In this document: piece after piece, positions 14,852 to 23,435 of the stretch
Layout: the number at the start of each line of letters is the position of its first letter
Numbering within the stretch: the stretch's first letter is position 1
Source: Phycisphaerae bacterium
Lineage (GTDB): Bacteria > Planctomycetota > Phycisphaerae > Sedimentisphaerales > Anaerohalosphaeraceae
Length of the DNA stretch: 40,017 nt
NCBI GenBank assembly: GCA_018052735.1
Contig: JAGPMT010000029.1
Span: 1 to 40,017, forward strand
Direction of reading: 5' to 3'
Program-made: the position numbers and the translations under genes
The notes under the pieces: model-generated
Told to the model about the DNA's origin: nothing
Seen by the model: only the letters and a program-made list of their open reading frames with translations
Database searches by the model: none

Positions 14852-16435
14852 ATGGAAATACTGGCTCAGATGAGTGTTGCGACAAGTATTTTTATAGGGG
14901 TGGTCATCGGTATTCTGGCTGGCGGGGGAATCGTTTTTGTTGTATTACAGGGGATTATAAAGACCCGCGCCAAGGTCACTCAGGAGGAGATTGAAGCACG
15001 CATCGAAACGGCGAAAAAGCAGGCCGAAACAATCCTGAAAGAAGCTCGTCTGGATGCCGCCGGCGAGATTATGAAAAAACGCCAGGAATTTTCTGCCGAA
15101 GTCAGCTCCCGGGAAAATCAGCTGCGTATGCAGGAATTGGAACTGACAAAAAAGCAGGATCTCCTTGAGCGCCAGCAGGAGAAGATCCAGCAGCAGGAAA
15201 AGCAGCTGGCCAACAAAGATCGCGAATTAGAGCGGCAAATCAATACCTATAATAACCGCAATAAGGAATTGGCCAATCTCGTTGCCCAGCAGAAGAATAT
15301 GCTCTTGAAGATTACTTCGCTGGATGTCGAACAGGCAAAAGAGATGCTGCTAAGCCGGCTGGAAGATGAGTGCGAGCGGGAGATGAACCAGCTTATTCAG
15401 CGGAAAACCGCCCAAGCAGAGGAAATGGCGGAAGAAAAGGCCAAAGAAATCATCAATCTGGCGATTCAGCGCTATGCCGCTGAGCAGACCTGCGAAGTCA
15501 GCGTTTCAATGGTGGATATTCCCAGCGATGACATGAAAGGCCGCGTCATCGGCCGAGAAGGACGCAATATCCGTGCGTTTGAGAAGGCAACCGGTGTCGA
15601 TGTGATTGTGGATGACACGCCGGGCGTCATTGTGGTCAGCGGCTTCAATCCGATTCGCAGAGAGGTTGCCCGCCTGAGCATGGAACGGCTGATTCAGGAT
15701 GGACGCATCCACCCAAGCCGCATCGAGGAAATTGTCAGTCAGGCTAAAAAAGATGTTCATTCCCGTGTTATCCAGCTGGGCAAAGAAGCCGCAGAAGAAG
15801 TAGATGTTCGCGGTCTTAATAACAAGATTATCGGGATGCTCGGTGCCCTCCATTACCGAACCAGCTACGGTCAGAATGTCCTGCGTCACAGTGTCGAAGT
15901 GGCATTTCTGGCACAGGTTATGGCTGATGAGCTGGGGCTGGATGGTTCCCTTGCAAAGCGGGCGGGTCTTCTGCATGACATCGGCAAGGCAATGGACCGG
16001 GAAATCGAGGGCGGACACCCCGCTATCGGTGCTAATTTCCTGCGCCGCTTCAAGGAATCCAATGTCATTCTCAATGCTGTCGAAGCCCATCATGGCGACA
16101 TTCCAGCCGACAATCCCTATACCCCACTGGTTGCTGCGGCTGATGCCATCAGTGCCTCCCGCCCCGGCGCTCGGCGCGAAACGCTTGAACGCTATATCAA
16201 GCGGCTGGAAAAACTCGAAGAAATCGCCGCCGGTTTCGAAGGCGTGGAAAATTGCTATGCCATTCAGGCAGGCCGTGAGATTCGGGTCATTGTAGATGCC
16301 GAAAAAGTCAGCGATGATGTGGCTATGAAAACCGCCCGCGACATTGCTAAAAAGATTGAAGATGAAATGACCTACCCCGGCGAGATTAAAGTAACGCTGC
16401 TGCGCGAAGTCCGCTGTGTCGAATACGCCAGATAA
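14852..16435 (+). CDS. rny: Ribonuclease Y
   Basis: Membrane-anchored endoribonuclease that initiates mRNA decay; 527 residues, the normal size. An N-terminal transmembrane helix (about residues 8-35) is followed by a long charged coiled coil (35-200), a KH RNA-binding domain containing [12 protein letters not shown] (about 230-250), and an HD domain with [12 protein letters not shown] near residue 375 and EAHHGD downstream. I chose ATG 14852 over an in-frame GTG at 14843 because AAGAAAGG (14836-14843) is well placed for it. It is followed 50 bases later by the YmdB-type gene, a partner often found next to rny. A long structured leader precedes it. Confidence 0.96.
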   Translation: MEILAQMSVATSIFIGVVIGILAGGGIVFVVLQGIIKTRAKVTQEEIEARIETAKKQAETILKEARLDAAGEIMKKRQEFSAEVSSRENQLRMQELELTKKQDLLERQQEKIQQQEKQLANKDRELERQINTYNNRNKELANLVAQQKNMLLKITSLDVEQAKEMLLSRLEDECEREMNQLIQRKTAQAEEMAEEKAKEIINLAIQRYAAEQTCEVSVSMVDIPSDDMKGRVIGREGRNIRAFEKATGVDVIVDDTPGVIVVSGFNPIRREVARLSMERLIQDGRIHPSRIEEIVSQAKKDVHSRVIQLGKEAAEEVDVRGLNNKIIGMLGALHYRTSYGQNVLRHSVEVAFLAQVMADELGLDGSLAKRAGLLHDIGKAMDREIEGGHPAIGANFLRRFKESNVILNAVEAHHGDIPADNPYTPLVAAADAISASRPGARRETLERYIKRLEKLEEIAAGFEGVENCYAIQAGREIRVIVDAEKVSDDVAMKTARDIAKKIEDEMTYPGEIKVTLLREVRCVEYAR

Positions 16436-16485
16436 CTGTACAAAAGTGGCGGTCTGTCCTGCGGCAGTCAGGATTGGGAGTGCTG

Positions 16486-17337
16486 ATGAAAATTAATGTC
16501 CTTTGCATCGGGGATATTGTAGGCCGCCCCGGCCGGCGGATTCTTGCCCAGCAGCTGTTCAGCTTTGTGCGGGATAACAGCATTGACTGCGTTATCGCCA
16601 ATGCAGAAAACGCCGCCGGCGGCTCGGGCCTTACCCCCCAGATTTACGACAAGCTCCTCAAATACGGCGTGCATCTTATTACGCTGGGCGACCACTGCTT
16701 TCGTAAGAAGGATATTATCCCAACCCTCGAAACGCAGAACAACATCGTTCGTCCGGCCAACCTTTCACCTTCGGCTGTAGGCCGGGAATACGCTGTTTAT
16801 CAGACTGTCAAGGGGCCGTCCGTGGCTGTTGTTTCTCTGATTGGCCGCATTTATATGAAGCCGGCCGACTGCCCCTTCGCCAAGATTGACACGCTTTTGC
16901 CTCGTCTTAAAAGTGAAGCCGACATTCTCTTTGTCGAAATACACGCCGAAGCCACCAGCGAAAAGATTGCATTGGGCTATTATCTCAACGGAAAAGTAAG
17001 CTGTGTTTTCGGCACACATACCCATGTGCCGACAGCCGACGAACGCATTCTGACGGGGGGAACGGCCTATATTTCCGATATTGGAATGACCGGCGCGGCC
17101 GATTCAGTGCTTGGCCGTAATCCCGAAAGCGTCATACGGGCATTTCGCACGCAGATGCCCTATCCTTTTGATGTTGCTGCCGGCGATGTCCGCATCAGCG
17201 GCATTGTTGTTACTGTGGACAGCCATACAAAAAAAGCCGAACGCATTGAGCGGATTGTTCTGCACGATCAGGCCGCCCCTGATACCTTGACCTATGACAG
17301 CGACGACGGCAGACCTGACTATACCAACGGCTTTTAA
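16486..17337 (+). CDS. TIGR00282/YmdB-family metallophosphoesterase
   Basis: Predicted cytoplasmic dinuclear-metal phosphoesterase of 283 residues; family members such as Bacillus YmdB hydrolyse 2',3'-cyclic nucleotides and bind RNase Y. All family motifs are visible: CIGDIVGRPGRR, ANAENAAGGSGLT, LGDHCFRKKD, VEIHAEATSEK, GTHTHVPTADERIL and YISDIGMTG. I chose ATG 16486 because GGGAG at 16476-16480 precedes it; an in-frame TTG at 16474 is unlikely. Its place directly after rny supports a shared role in RNA turnover. The sequence continues about 20 residues past the usual family end with an acidic tail. Confidence 0.92.
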   Translation: MKINVLCIGDIVGRPGRRILAQQLFSFVRDNSIDCVIANAENAAGGSGLTPQIYDKLLKYGVHLITLGDHCFRKKDIIPTLETQNNIVRPANLSPSAVGREYAVYQTVKGPSVAVVSLIGRIYMKPADCPFAKIDTLLPRLKSEADILFVEIHAEATSEKIALGYYLNGKVSCVFGTHTHVPTADERILTGGTAYISDIGMTGAADSVLGRNPESVIRAFRTQMPYPFDVAAGDVRISGIVVTVDSHTKKAERIERIVLHDQAAPDTLTYDSDDGRPDYTNGF

Positions 17338-17566
17338 TCTTCATCGCCGCGGCTGATTGCTGACAGTAGGCTGCGGATAAATTTCCCCGCCAGCTTTCAA
17401 GGATTTGTTCCTTTATCGACTCGGCAAAATCCCTGCTGTAATGCTGAGGCAAACAGGCTGGATGACATTTTGGTCATTAAATTCCAGAGGACTTTGGCAA
17501 GTTACTGCAGGATAGACCAGAAGGAGAATAGGAGGTTTTCCCGCAAAAATGCATGAAAATAAACAA

Positions 17567-17585
17567 ATCCCCGCTGGCGGGGGAT
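17567..17585. repeat. GC-rich hairpin between the YmdB-type gene and xseA
   Basis: ATCCCC (17567-17572) pairs with GGGGAT (17580-17585). There is no T-run after it, so it is a poor terminator. Apart from this and the xseA promoter, the 302-base gap at 17338-17639 shows nothing I recognise. Confidence 0.3.
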
Positions 17586-17603
17586 ATTCTTCTGTGGTGC
17601 AGC

Positions 17604-17631
17604 TTGCCAAATTGGCGTTTCCGGCTATAAT
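17604..17631 (+). promoter_or_regulatory. Predicted promoter placing the xseA start at the RNA 5' end
   Basis: TTGCCA (17604-17609) and TATAAT (17626-17631) are 16 bases apart. Initiation 6-8 bases downstream would fall at 17637-17640, on or just before the ATG of xseA, which has no visible ribosome binding site. Confidence 0.5.
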
Positions 17632-17639
17632 CCCCGATA

Positions 17640-19013
17640 ATGGCCAACATAAAACCACAACTTCCGATTTTTACTGTAACGCAGCTGAACACAATGATAA
17701 AGGCGGCGCTTGAGGAAGCCCTGCCGCCGCGGCTGATGTTGAGGGGCGAAATCAGCGACTTTAAGCAGCACACCAGCGGACACTGCTATTTTCTGCTCAA
17801 GGATGCCGGCGGGCAAATTCCCTGCACCATGTGGGCCAGCCATTTCCGCCAAGTCAAATTCCGCTGCGAAAACGGCCTTGCGGTACTAGCCGCCGGACAT
17901 ATCGATGTCTATCTGCCCGGCGGCAAGTACCAATTTTACTGCGACAAACTGGAGCCGGCCGGTATGGGTGCCCTGCAGCTTGCGTTTGAGCAGATGCGCC
18001 GCCGCTTGGAAGCCGAAGGACTCTTTGATCCAGCCCGCAAAAAGCCGCTGCCGCGCTATCCAATGAACATCGGGATTGTGACAAGCTTTTCCGGTGCAGC
18101 CCTGCATGATATTGCCGACAGTATTCAGACCCGCTGGCCCTGCGCTCGGTTGTATGTGTTTGACACGCCAGTTCAGGGGGAAGGGGCGGCCCCGTGTATT
18201 GCGGCGGCCATTGCCAAGGCCAATCGCCTGCGGAAGCAGCTGGGATTGGAGCTGCTGATTGTCGGCAGGGGCGGCGGCTCTATGGAAGACCTGTGGGCTT
18301 TCAACGAAGAAGCAGTGGCCCGGGCTATTTATGCATCAAAACTGCCGGTTATAAGTGCTGTCGGCCATGAAGTGGATGTTACCATTGCCGATTTGGTTGC
18401 CGATAAGCGGGTTTCTACGCCAACCCGAGCAGGTGTGGAAGCTGTCCCGGACTGGCGAGAGGAACTCCAGAAAATCCAATCGCTGGCACGTCGGTTGCAA
18501 AATACTATTCGCTCACAGGTACAGAACAGCCGCAATCTCTTGGCTGCTGTACTTGCCAGCCGGGTATTCCGTTTGCCTTTAGGTCCGGTGCAGATAGCTG
18601 CCCAGCGGATAGATGAGCTGGCCAATCGCCTGATGCATTCAGTCCACCGGCATCTGGCATATCGGAAAGACCAGCTGGAACGGATGCGGGCGATGGTGCA
18701 GCGCATAGAACCTATCCGGCTTCTGGCAAAAAACCAGCTGGCAATCCAAACTTTGGAAGGGCACAGCCGGACGGCGATGCTCCAAATTCTCAATAAAAAC
18801 CAATTGCAATTAGCCGCTCTGGAGAATAGATTACAAGCGCTGAATCCTCGCTCGGTGCTCAAACGCGGCTACAGCATAACGATCAATCAGCGCACGGGAT
18901 GCTTAGTGACGGATATCAAGCAAGTTCTAATCAACGACCCGCTGACCACAGAGCTGGCGGCAGGCCGGATCATCAGCCGGGTGGAAGAGACGAAAAACAA
19001 GCCGCTGGAATAA
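17640..19013 (+). CDS. xseA: Exodeoxyribonuclease VII large subunit
   Basis: Catalytic subunit of the exonuclease that degrades single-stranded DNA to acid-soluble oligonucleotides; 457 residues. An N-terminal OB-fold DNA-binding domain (IFTVTQLNTMIK, LRGEISDFKQHTSGHCYFLLKD, residues 8-100) precedes the catalytic region with NIGIVTSFSGAALHDI, VGRGGGSMEDLWAFNEE and ISAVGHEVDVTIADLVADKRVSTPT. A long coiled-coil arm and the terminal segment NPRSVLKRGYSI follow. Family proteins start about here, so ATG 17640 is right although no ribosome binding site precedes it. xseB follows 6 bases after the stop, so both subunits are co-expressed. Confidence 0.96.
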   Translation: MANIKPQLPIFTVTQLNTMIKAALEEALPPRLMLRGEISDFKQHTSGHCYFLLKDAGGQIPCTMWASHFRQVKFRCENGLAVLAAGHIDVYLPGGKYQFYCDKLEPAGMGALQLAFEQMRRRLEAEGLFDPARKKPLPRYPMNIGIVTSFSGAALHDIADSIQTRWPCARLYVFDTPVQGEGAAPCIAAAIAKANRLRKQLGLELLIVGRGGGSMEDLWAFNEEAVARAIYASKLPVISAVGHEVDVTIADLVADKRVSTPTRAGVEAVPDWREELQKIQSLARRLQNTIRSQVQNSRNLLAAVLASRVFRLPLGPVQIAAQRIDELANRLMHSVHRHLAYRKDQLERMRAMVQRIEPIRLLAKNQLAIQTLEGHSRTAMLQILNKNQLQLAALENRLQALNPRSVLKRGYSITINQRTGCLVTDIKQVLINDPLTTELAAGRIISRVEETKNKPLE

Positions 19014-19019
19014 ACGATT

Positions 19020-19316
19020 ATGGCAAAAAAGCAGGAAAAAGGCGATATCGATAAATTGTCATTCGAGCAGGCCATCGATGCTCTGACAGAGATTGTGGAC
19101 AAGATTGAAGACGGTCAGATTCCTCTGGCCGAAAGTCTGCAGCAGTATGAGAAAGGAATGGCTCTGATTAAGCATTGCCGGAAGATTCTTCTGGATGCGG
19201 AAAAACGCATCGAAAATATCTCCAAAGACAAGAGCGATATCCAAATTGCAGCCGACTTAGAGGAAGAAAGCAGTAATGAGGATTCCGAGATGTCCGCAGA
19301 GGAGGACTTATTTTAA
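19020..19316 (+). CDS. xseB: Exodeoxyribonuclease VII small subunit
   Basis: Small subunit of exonuclease VII, 98 residues; several copies bind the coiled-coil arm of XseA. The family core is clear: SFEQAIDALTEIVDKIEDGQIPLAESLQQYEKGMALIKHCRKIL, residues 14-57. The C-terminal 30 residues form a Ser/Glu/Asp-rich tail. It lies 6 bases after xseA. The following 250 bases to the tRNA hold nothing I recognise; ispA, which often follows xseB, is absent. Confidence 0.94.
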   Translation: MAKKQEKGDIDKLSFEQAIDALTEIVDKIEDGQIPLAESLQQYEKGMALIKHCRKILLDAEKRIENISKDKSDIQIAADLEEESSNEDSEMSAEEDLF

Positions 19317-19568
19317 TCGGATCGGCAAATTTATAAGCCGCTTCAATGGAAGCATGGTTGTCCTGCGGATTGATGCTGTTTTGGGGATTTGCGTAGGCAG
19401 CTGATGCTCTGCTGTGCGGAACTGAAGATTCTGGAATTAGGTTGGGTATAAAAAAGCGGATAGAACTGTCGGGAAAGTCAAGATTATGTGTGAAACTCTG
19501 TCGGGGGCTAATCTTGTCAGGCAATAAAGAAAAACGGGGGAAGTTTGTTGATAGATTTAGTTAAAAAG

Positions 19569-19651
19569 GCGGGCGTGGCGGAATTGGCAGACGCGCAAGA
19601 TTTAGGTTCTTGTACCCTCGTGGTGTGAAGGTTCGACTCCTTTCGCCCGCA
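19569..19651 (+). tRNA. tRNA-Leu (anticodon UAG)
   Basis: Acceptor GCGGGCG at 19569-19575 pairs with CGCCCGC at 19644-19650. The anticodon arm is CAAGA-TTTAGGT-TCTTG, giving UAG. A long variable arm typical of tRNA-Leu and the TTCGACT T-loop are present. Discriminator A is at 19651; CCA is not encoded. Confidence 0.95.
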
Positions 19652-19861
19652 TTTAATTTAACTGCTTTGTTCTACAATGCTTATATGTTTCCTGTTTCAG
19701 TGCTTTCTTGTCCTCTATTATCACAATGGCGTAAATTATGGCATAAATTTTCACCTCACTTTGATTTCTGCACCAGTTTTTTCATACCAGCTTGAAAAGT
19801 GAACGTGCCGGCGTTAATATCCTGATCAGTAAGCGATATTAATGGTCTGGATATAGGAATT

Positions 19862-20488
19862 ATGGCTTCGTTGTACTATGATGGGAATGCAAAACGATGG
19901 AGAGTCGCATGGCGATGTACGCTGCCTACAGGAGAAATAGACCGCGGGAGCAAATCCTTTGGAAAAGATAAGAAAACAGCTCTTGAATTTAAAAAACATT
20001 GTGACGAGAATGAAAAACGACTCAAACGGACTGTTTTTGTTGCCCCTGTTTTTTTATCTGATGTGGTGGAGGAATGGAAGGAGTATTGCCAACGGTATAC
20101 TCCCTGCACAAGGGATTTATATATTTTCTCAGTAGAGCATTTTATAGAGTGTCTCCCTGAGAGTGTGAACTACATCACTGATTTAACGAATGCCCATATC
20201 AATCGCCATATTAATAGTGAAATGAGCAGGGGACTCAAGAACAGAACACTGAATAATGTTTTGTTCTCCGTTAAGAACCTGTGCCGGTATATGCAGGAAA
20301 ACTATAAAATACCTAATCCCTGCAGAGGTATAAAAAAAATGAGAGAAGATCCTCCTGATCATAATTTTTTGAATGAGGAAGAATATCAAACGGTTTTGCC
20401 TAATACCAAGGCTATCGCTAAACCGTGGGTCGTCTTTCTGGAGAAGGCCGTTACAAAACACTGGAACGTTAAGATGGCTCTTGAATAA
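19862..20488 (+). CDS. Truncated tyrosine recombinase (integrase), N-terminal part
   Basis: A 208-residue remnant of a phage-type integrase. Residues 1-65 resemble the N-terminal arm-binding domain and residues 70-165 a SAM-like core-binding domain (VEEWKEYCQRY, LTNAHINRHI, TLNNVLFSVKNLCRYMQEN, NPCRGIKK). It then enters the hinge (FLNEEEYQTVL) and stops, so the catalytic domain with the R-H-R-Y residues is absent; I found no continuation in other frames. It must be inactive alone. It lies 210 bases downstream of the tRNA-Leu 3' end in the same orientation, the usual place of an integrase of an element inserted at a tRNA. Its composition is more AT-rich than its neighbours. Confidence 0.75.
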   Translation: MASLYYDGNAKRWRVAWRCTLPTGEIDRGSKSFGKDKKTALEFKKHCDENEKRLKRTVFVAPVFLSDVVEEWKEYCQRYTPCTRDLYIFSVEHFIECLPESVNYITDLTNAHINRHINSEMSRGLKNRTLNNVLFSVKNLCRYMQENYKIPNPCRGIKKMREDPPDHNFLNEEEYQTVLPNTKAIAKPWVVFLEKAVTKHWNVKMALE

Positions 20489-20509
20489 TAACGTCGAACT
20501 GAGTATAAT
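20481..20509 (+). promoter_or_regulatory. Predicted sigma70-type promoter for the GH43 gene
   Basis: TTGAAT (20481-20486) and TATAAT (20504-20509) are 17 bases apart. The -35 overlaps the last codons of the truncated integrase. Start near 20516, about 30 bases before the GH43 ATG. Confidence 0.55.
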
Positions 20510-20546
20510 GCACTAACAACAGAATTTTTATGTAGGAAGATTGACA

Positions 20547-21866
20547 ATGAATCAATTCGGTCGTATTTCACTTATTCCTGTTGGATTCGTTTTGTTTCTC
20601 ATTCAGATTGGAATAGCGGATAACCCCCTGATCCTCGATCAGTTTACCGCTGATCCGACGGCACGAGTGTTCGAAGGCAAGATCTATGTGTACCCGTCTC
20701 ATGATATTCCGGTTCCTCCGGGCAGCGGCGCACGGCAAGACTGGTTCTGCATGGAAGACTATCATGTTTTTTCTTCTGAGAACCTGATAGACTGGACCGA
20801 CCACGGCGTCATTTTAACCCAGAGCGAGGTGCCTTGGCTGACCCGCATGTCCTACAGTATGTGGGCGCCGGACTGTGTTTTTCGAGACGGTAAATATTAT
20901 TTTTATTTTCCCACGGGAGGCAGGATTGGGGTTGCCATTGCAGACAATCCTTACGGTCCGTTCAAGCCGGAACCGACCTTCATTCAGGGCATCCGCGGAA
21001 TTGACCCGGGGGTCATTATTGATAAGGATGGAATCGCCTACCTGTTCTACTCGGATTTGATGGTCGCCAAGCTGAAGGAGAATATGGTCGAAATCGAGGG
21101 ACCTCCGCAGCAGATTGCAAATCTTCCCAAGAAAGGTCTCCGTGAAGGTCCGTTCCCCTTTGTGCGAAATGGGATTTACTACCTGACCTATCCCCATGTG
21201 CAGAATAATACGGAACGGATCGAATACGCAATGGCCAGCAGTCCGATGGGACCGTATGAATGGAAGGGTGTGATTATGGATGAAAGTGCCAGCGGCTGCT
21301 GGACCAATCACCACTCGATTCTTGAATACAAAGGGCAGTGGTACTTGTTCTATCATGACATGGATTTATCGCCGAATTTTGATAAAAACCGAGCCATCAA
21401 AGCCGATTATTTGTACTTTAATGAGGACGGTACCATTCAGAAAGTCATTCCCACGGTACGCGGAATCGGAAACGCCCCGGCAACCAACATGATTCAGATT
21501 GACCGTTACAGCGCCAAAAGCGAGACCGGCGCTGCAGTGGAGTACCTTAATCCTGAGAAAACATTTGATGGATGGAAGACGGTTCTGTCTGCGCCGGACG
21601 CTTGGATTCGATACGACAGAGTGGATTTTGCAGGCAAGACGGTGAAAACCCTGAAAGTCAGAGCAATGTCAGCAACGGGCGGCTCGATTGAAGTTCAAAT
21701 TGGCAAAGATGACGCTGCGATCAAGGTGCCTGTAGTCATTGCAAAATGTACGGATTGGACGATAGCTTCATCGAATGTCAGCGCTGCTCCATCCGGTCTT
21801 CAGGATATTAAGGTCGTTCTCAAGGGCGACGACAGGGTTGAAATTGACTGGATCCAGTTTGAGTAA
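20547..21866 (+). CDS. Secreted glycoside hydrolase family 43 protein with CBM6-like domain
   Basis: Predicted exported arabinan/xylan-type hydrolase, 439 residues. A hydrophobic signal segment (residues 6-23) is followed by a five-bladed GH43 domain: the general base is likely Asp36 in FTADPTARV, the pKa-modulating Asp is in WAPDCVFRDGKYYFYF near 112, and the general acid Glu is in REGPFPF near 199. From about residue 335 a CBM6-like beta-sandwich ends in VEIDWIQF. I chose ATG 20547 (AGGAAGA just upstream) over TTG 20541. It sits between a broken integrase and repeat-rich DNA and has its own promoter, suggesting recent acquisition or relocation. Exact substrate (xylosides or arabinosides) is not determinable. 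Confidence 0.88.
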   Translation: MNQFGRISLIPVGFVLFLIQIGIADNPLILDQFTADPTARVFEGKIYVYPSHDIPVPPGSGARQDWFCMEDYHVFSSENLIDWTDHGVILTQSEVPWLTRMSYSMWAPDCVFRDGKYYFYFPTGGRIGVAIADNPYGPFKPEPTFIQGIRGIDPGVIIDKDGIAYLFYSDLMVAKLKENMVEIEGPPQQIANLPKKGLREGPFPFVRNGIYYLTYPHVQNNTERIEYAMASSPMGPYEWKGVIMDESASGCWTNHHSILEYKGQWYLFYHDMDLSPNFDKNRAIKADYLYFNEDGTIQKVIPTVRGIGNAPATNMIQIDRYSAKSETGAAVEYLNPEKTFDGWKTVLSAPDAWIRYDRVDFAGKTVKTLKVRAMSATGGSIEVQIGKDDAAIKVPVVIAKCTDWTIASSNVSAAPSGLQDIKVVLKGDDRVEIDWIQFE

Positions 21867-21925
21867 TTCCAAACAAGGATTGGATGAATATGAAGCATGT
21901 GGTCAATCCCGGCCACGTGCTATTT

Positions 21926-21946
21926 TTGTTCCGCCAAGTGGGACAA
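21926..21946. repeat. GTCCC-type hairpin, copy 1
   Basis: TTGTTCC (21926-21932) pairs with GGGACAA (21940-21946), with one G-U. It resembles, in opposite orientation, the hairpin at 22191-22218. Confidence 0.4.
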
Positions 21947-22190
21947 TTTTCTCCGCCGTTTATAGTCTATAATAGTTTTTAATCTGGAGCCATTCTGGAG
22001 AGAATTAGAAGGAGCTGGAGAGCAGGGACAGTTCTGTTTTCAGACTGAGGGACGGCATTCATATCACCAGCTCACCCAAATTCATAGTGTGAGGGCGGAT
22101 TAACCTCCATTCACCGGGTGAACGGAAGTTGGTGAACAAGACATGGAGATGCCGTGGTGGGTGACAGGTTCGAATTGGGGGGGTATAGTG

Positions 22191-22218
22191 TTTTGTCCCA
22201 TTTGACGCTGGGACAAAA
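22191..22218. repeat. GTCCC-type hairpin, copy 2
   Basis: TTTTGTCCCA (22191-22200) and TGGGACAAAA (22209-22218) form a perfect 10-bp stem with an 8-base loop, flanked by a G-run on the left and a C-run on the right. Confidence 0.5.
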
Positions 22219-22318
22219 CCCCCAACATGTGCTAAACTCTCCAACTATGAGTGTTCCCAAAAAGGGGTATTGACATGATTTCCTATTTGAAATCACTTCC
22301 TTTAGCATTAAAAATTGA

Positions 22319-22448
22319 TCAGCGACAATTATTCTTACCTGTAGCGGCAAATAAAATTTCCGGACATTAGATAAAGAGAATAAACTATCTGAATTTCCTT
22401 AAAGTCAGGAGATATGATAATTGAAGGGAAGAAATAATTGTCGCTGAG
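22319..22448. mobile_element. MITE-like element with 15-bp terminal inverted repeats
   Basis: TCAGCGACAATTATT (22319-22333) is the exact reverse complement of AATAATTGTCGCTGA (22434-22448), and similarity continues inward imperfectly (CTTACCT versus CTTCCCT). The 100-base interior has no ORF. No clear target-site duplication is visible. Family not identified. Confidence 0.5.
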
Positions 22449-23177
22449 GGAGATTATAGTTGACGCTGGACAGCCTCAGTTTTTAAGCGTTTTGAGCCTG
22501 TTTTATCCAGCAAAATCACCGACGAGGCCTGGCATACGGGCTTTTTAGAGCTATGCTTTTCCAAGAAAAACGGATGCTGAATTTTCAGAGCAAGCCATGC
22601 GGCTTTGGCGGCAGGTTGCTGCTGCCGGAGGAGATGGGAGCTCTGGAAGACATACAGAGTATAAGGAAGTAAGAGAGAGTAAGTAATAACTATAAACAAC
22701 ATATAAAATTACGCTAAAAATGTGTATATTGTCGAATGTTGTAGATGGTATTTAACGGCCTCAGCAGGCAAATCACCGCCTTCGGAACAGGATGATATTG
22801 TATGTCGGTATGCTGAAAAAATGACACCGGATGTCGGTTCGTTAGGGAAAAGATTCCGGTTATCGTCTTGCGGGGAATATCCGAAAAACACCAATCCTAG
22901 CAGGATGGGCACGCGGTAGCAAAGGGCAGAGTTGGCCGTACCTGCTCTGATAAGATTTTAGCGGCTGCTTTGATGGAAAGATTAACTGTAATGATCTGGT
23001 TTTGCTGTGTCCAATAACCCCAGAAAATCGCCAATCACTGACTTATGGACTAGACTCTCTCTCTTCTCTCGGATTCCGGCATTGCTGTCTGATTTTGAGA
23101 TAGAATTGGATCAGCAGCCCCCCAGTTTTGCTTTTTTAACCTCAAAAACACAAAAAACGGCCTATCCAATGTTTTTC

Positions 23178-23205
23178 TTGAAAACCTGTTGAGCGTTTCT
23201 ATAAT
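23178..23205 (+). promoter_or_regulatory. Predicted promoter for tRNA-Leu(UAA)
   Basis: TTGAAA (23178-23183) and TATAAT (23200-23205) are 16 bases apart, giving a start near 23212, about 50 bases before the tRNA. Confidence 0.55.
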
Positions 23206-23261
23206 ACTGGGGTACCTGAAGCGGGATTATCTGAACAAATCGTTCTTTGCAGGCGTATATC

Positions 23262-23345
23262 GGCCGAGTGGCGGAATGGCAGACGCTGGGGATTTAAAAT
23301 CCCCTGCCCGTAATGGGCGTGTGGGTTCGACTCCCACCTCGGCTA
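23262..23345 (+). tRNA. tRNA-Leu (anticodon UAA)
   Basis: Anticodon arm GGGGA-TTTAAAA-TCCCC gives UAA. A long variable arm (TGCCCG/CGGGCA-like) and T-arm GTGGG-TTCGACT-CCCAC are present. The acceptor GGCCGAG (23262-23268) pairs with CTCGGCT (23338-23344), which makes the first pair G-U; discriminator A at 23345. CCA is not encoded. The boundary could be one base different at the 5' end. Confidence 0.93.
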
Positions 23346-23435
23346 CTGCCGGAATTGAATCGGACAAGACCGGTATAAAGTGAAAACTGGGAAGTGTGTA
23401 TGAGAGCTATAACACCTTACAATGGAGATACTTAA

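Larger units (their letters stand above)
21867..23261. other. Repeat-bearing non-coding region between GH43 and tRNA-Leu(UAA)
   Basis: About 1.4 kb with no convincing gene. It holds two related GTCCC/GGGAC hairpins (21926-21946 and 22191-22218), a small hairpin TGATTTC/GAAATCA (22276-22295), a 130-bp inverted-repeat element (22319-22448), and the promoter of the second tRNA-Leu. Short ORFs on both strands have no recognisable domains. It looks like decayed mobile-element DNA. Confidence 0.5.

Noticed and set aside
19317-19568. Possible remnant of ispA or another gene after xseB.
   Set aside because: No reading frame in this stretch shows prenyl-synthase motifs.
22166-22175. A GGTTCGAAT-like T-loop motif that might mark a tRNA remnant or attachment site.
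   Set aside because: No T-stem or acceptor pairs around it and no match to the 3' end of either tRNA-Leu.
22454-22912. Minus-strand ORFs of 82 and 67 codons in the repeat-rich region.
   Set aside because: No recognisable domain, no good ribosome binding site, and they lie in decayed DNA; too weak to call genes.
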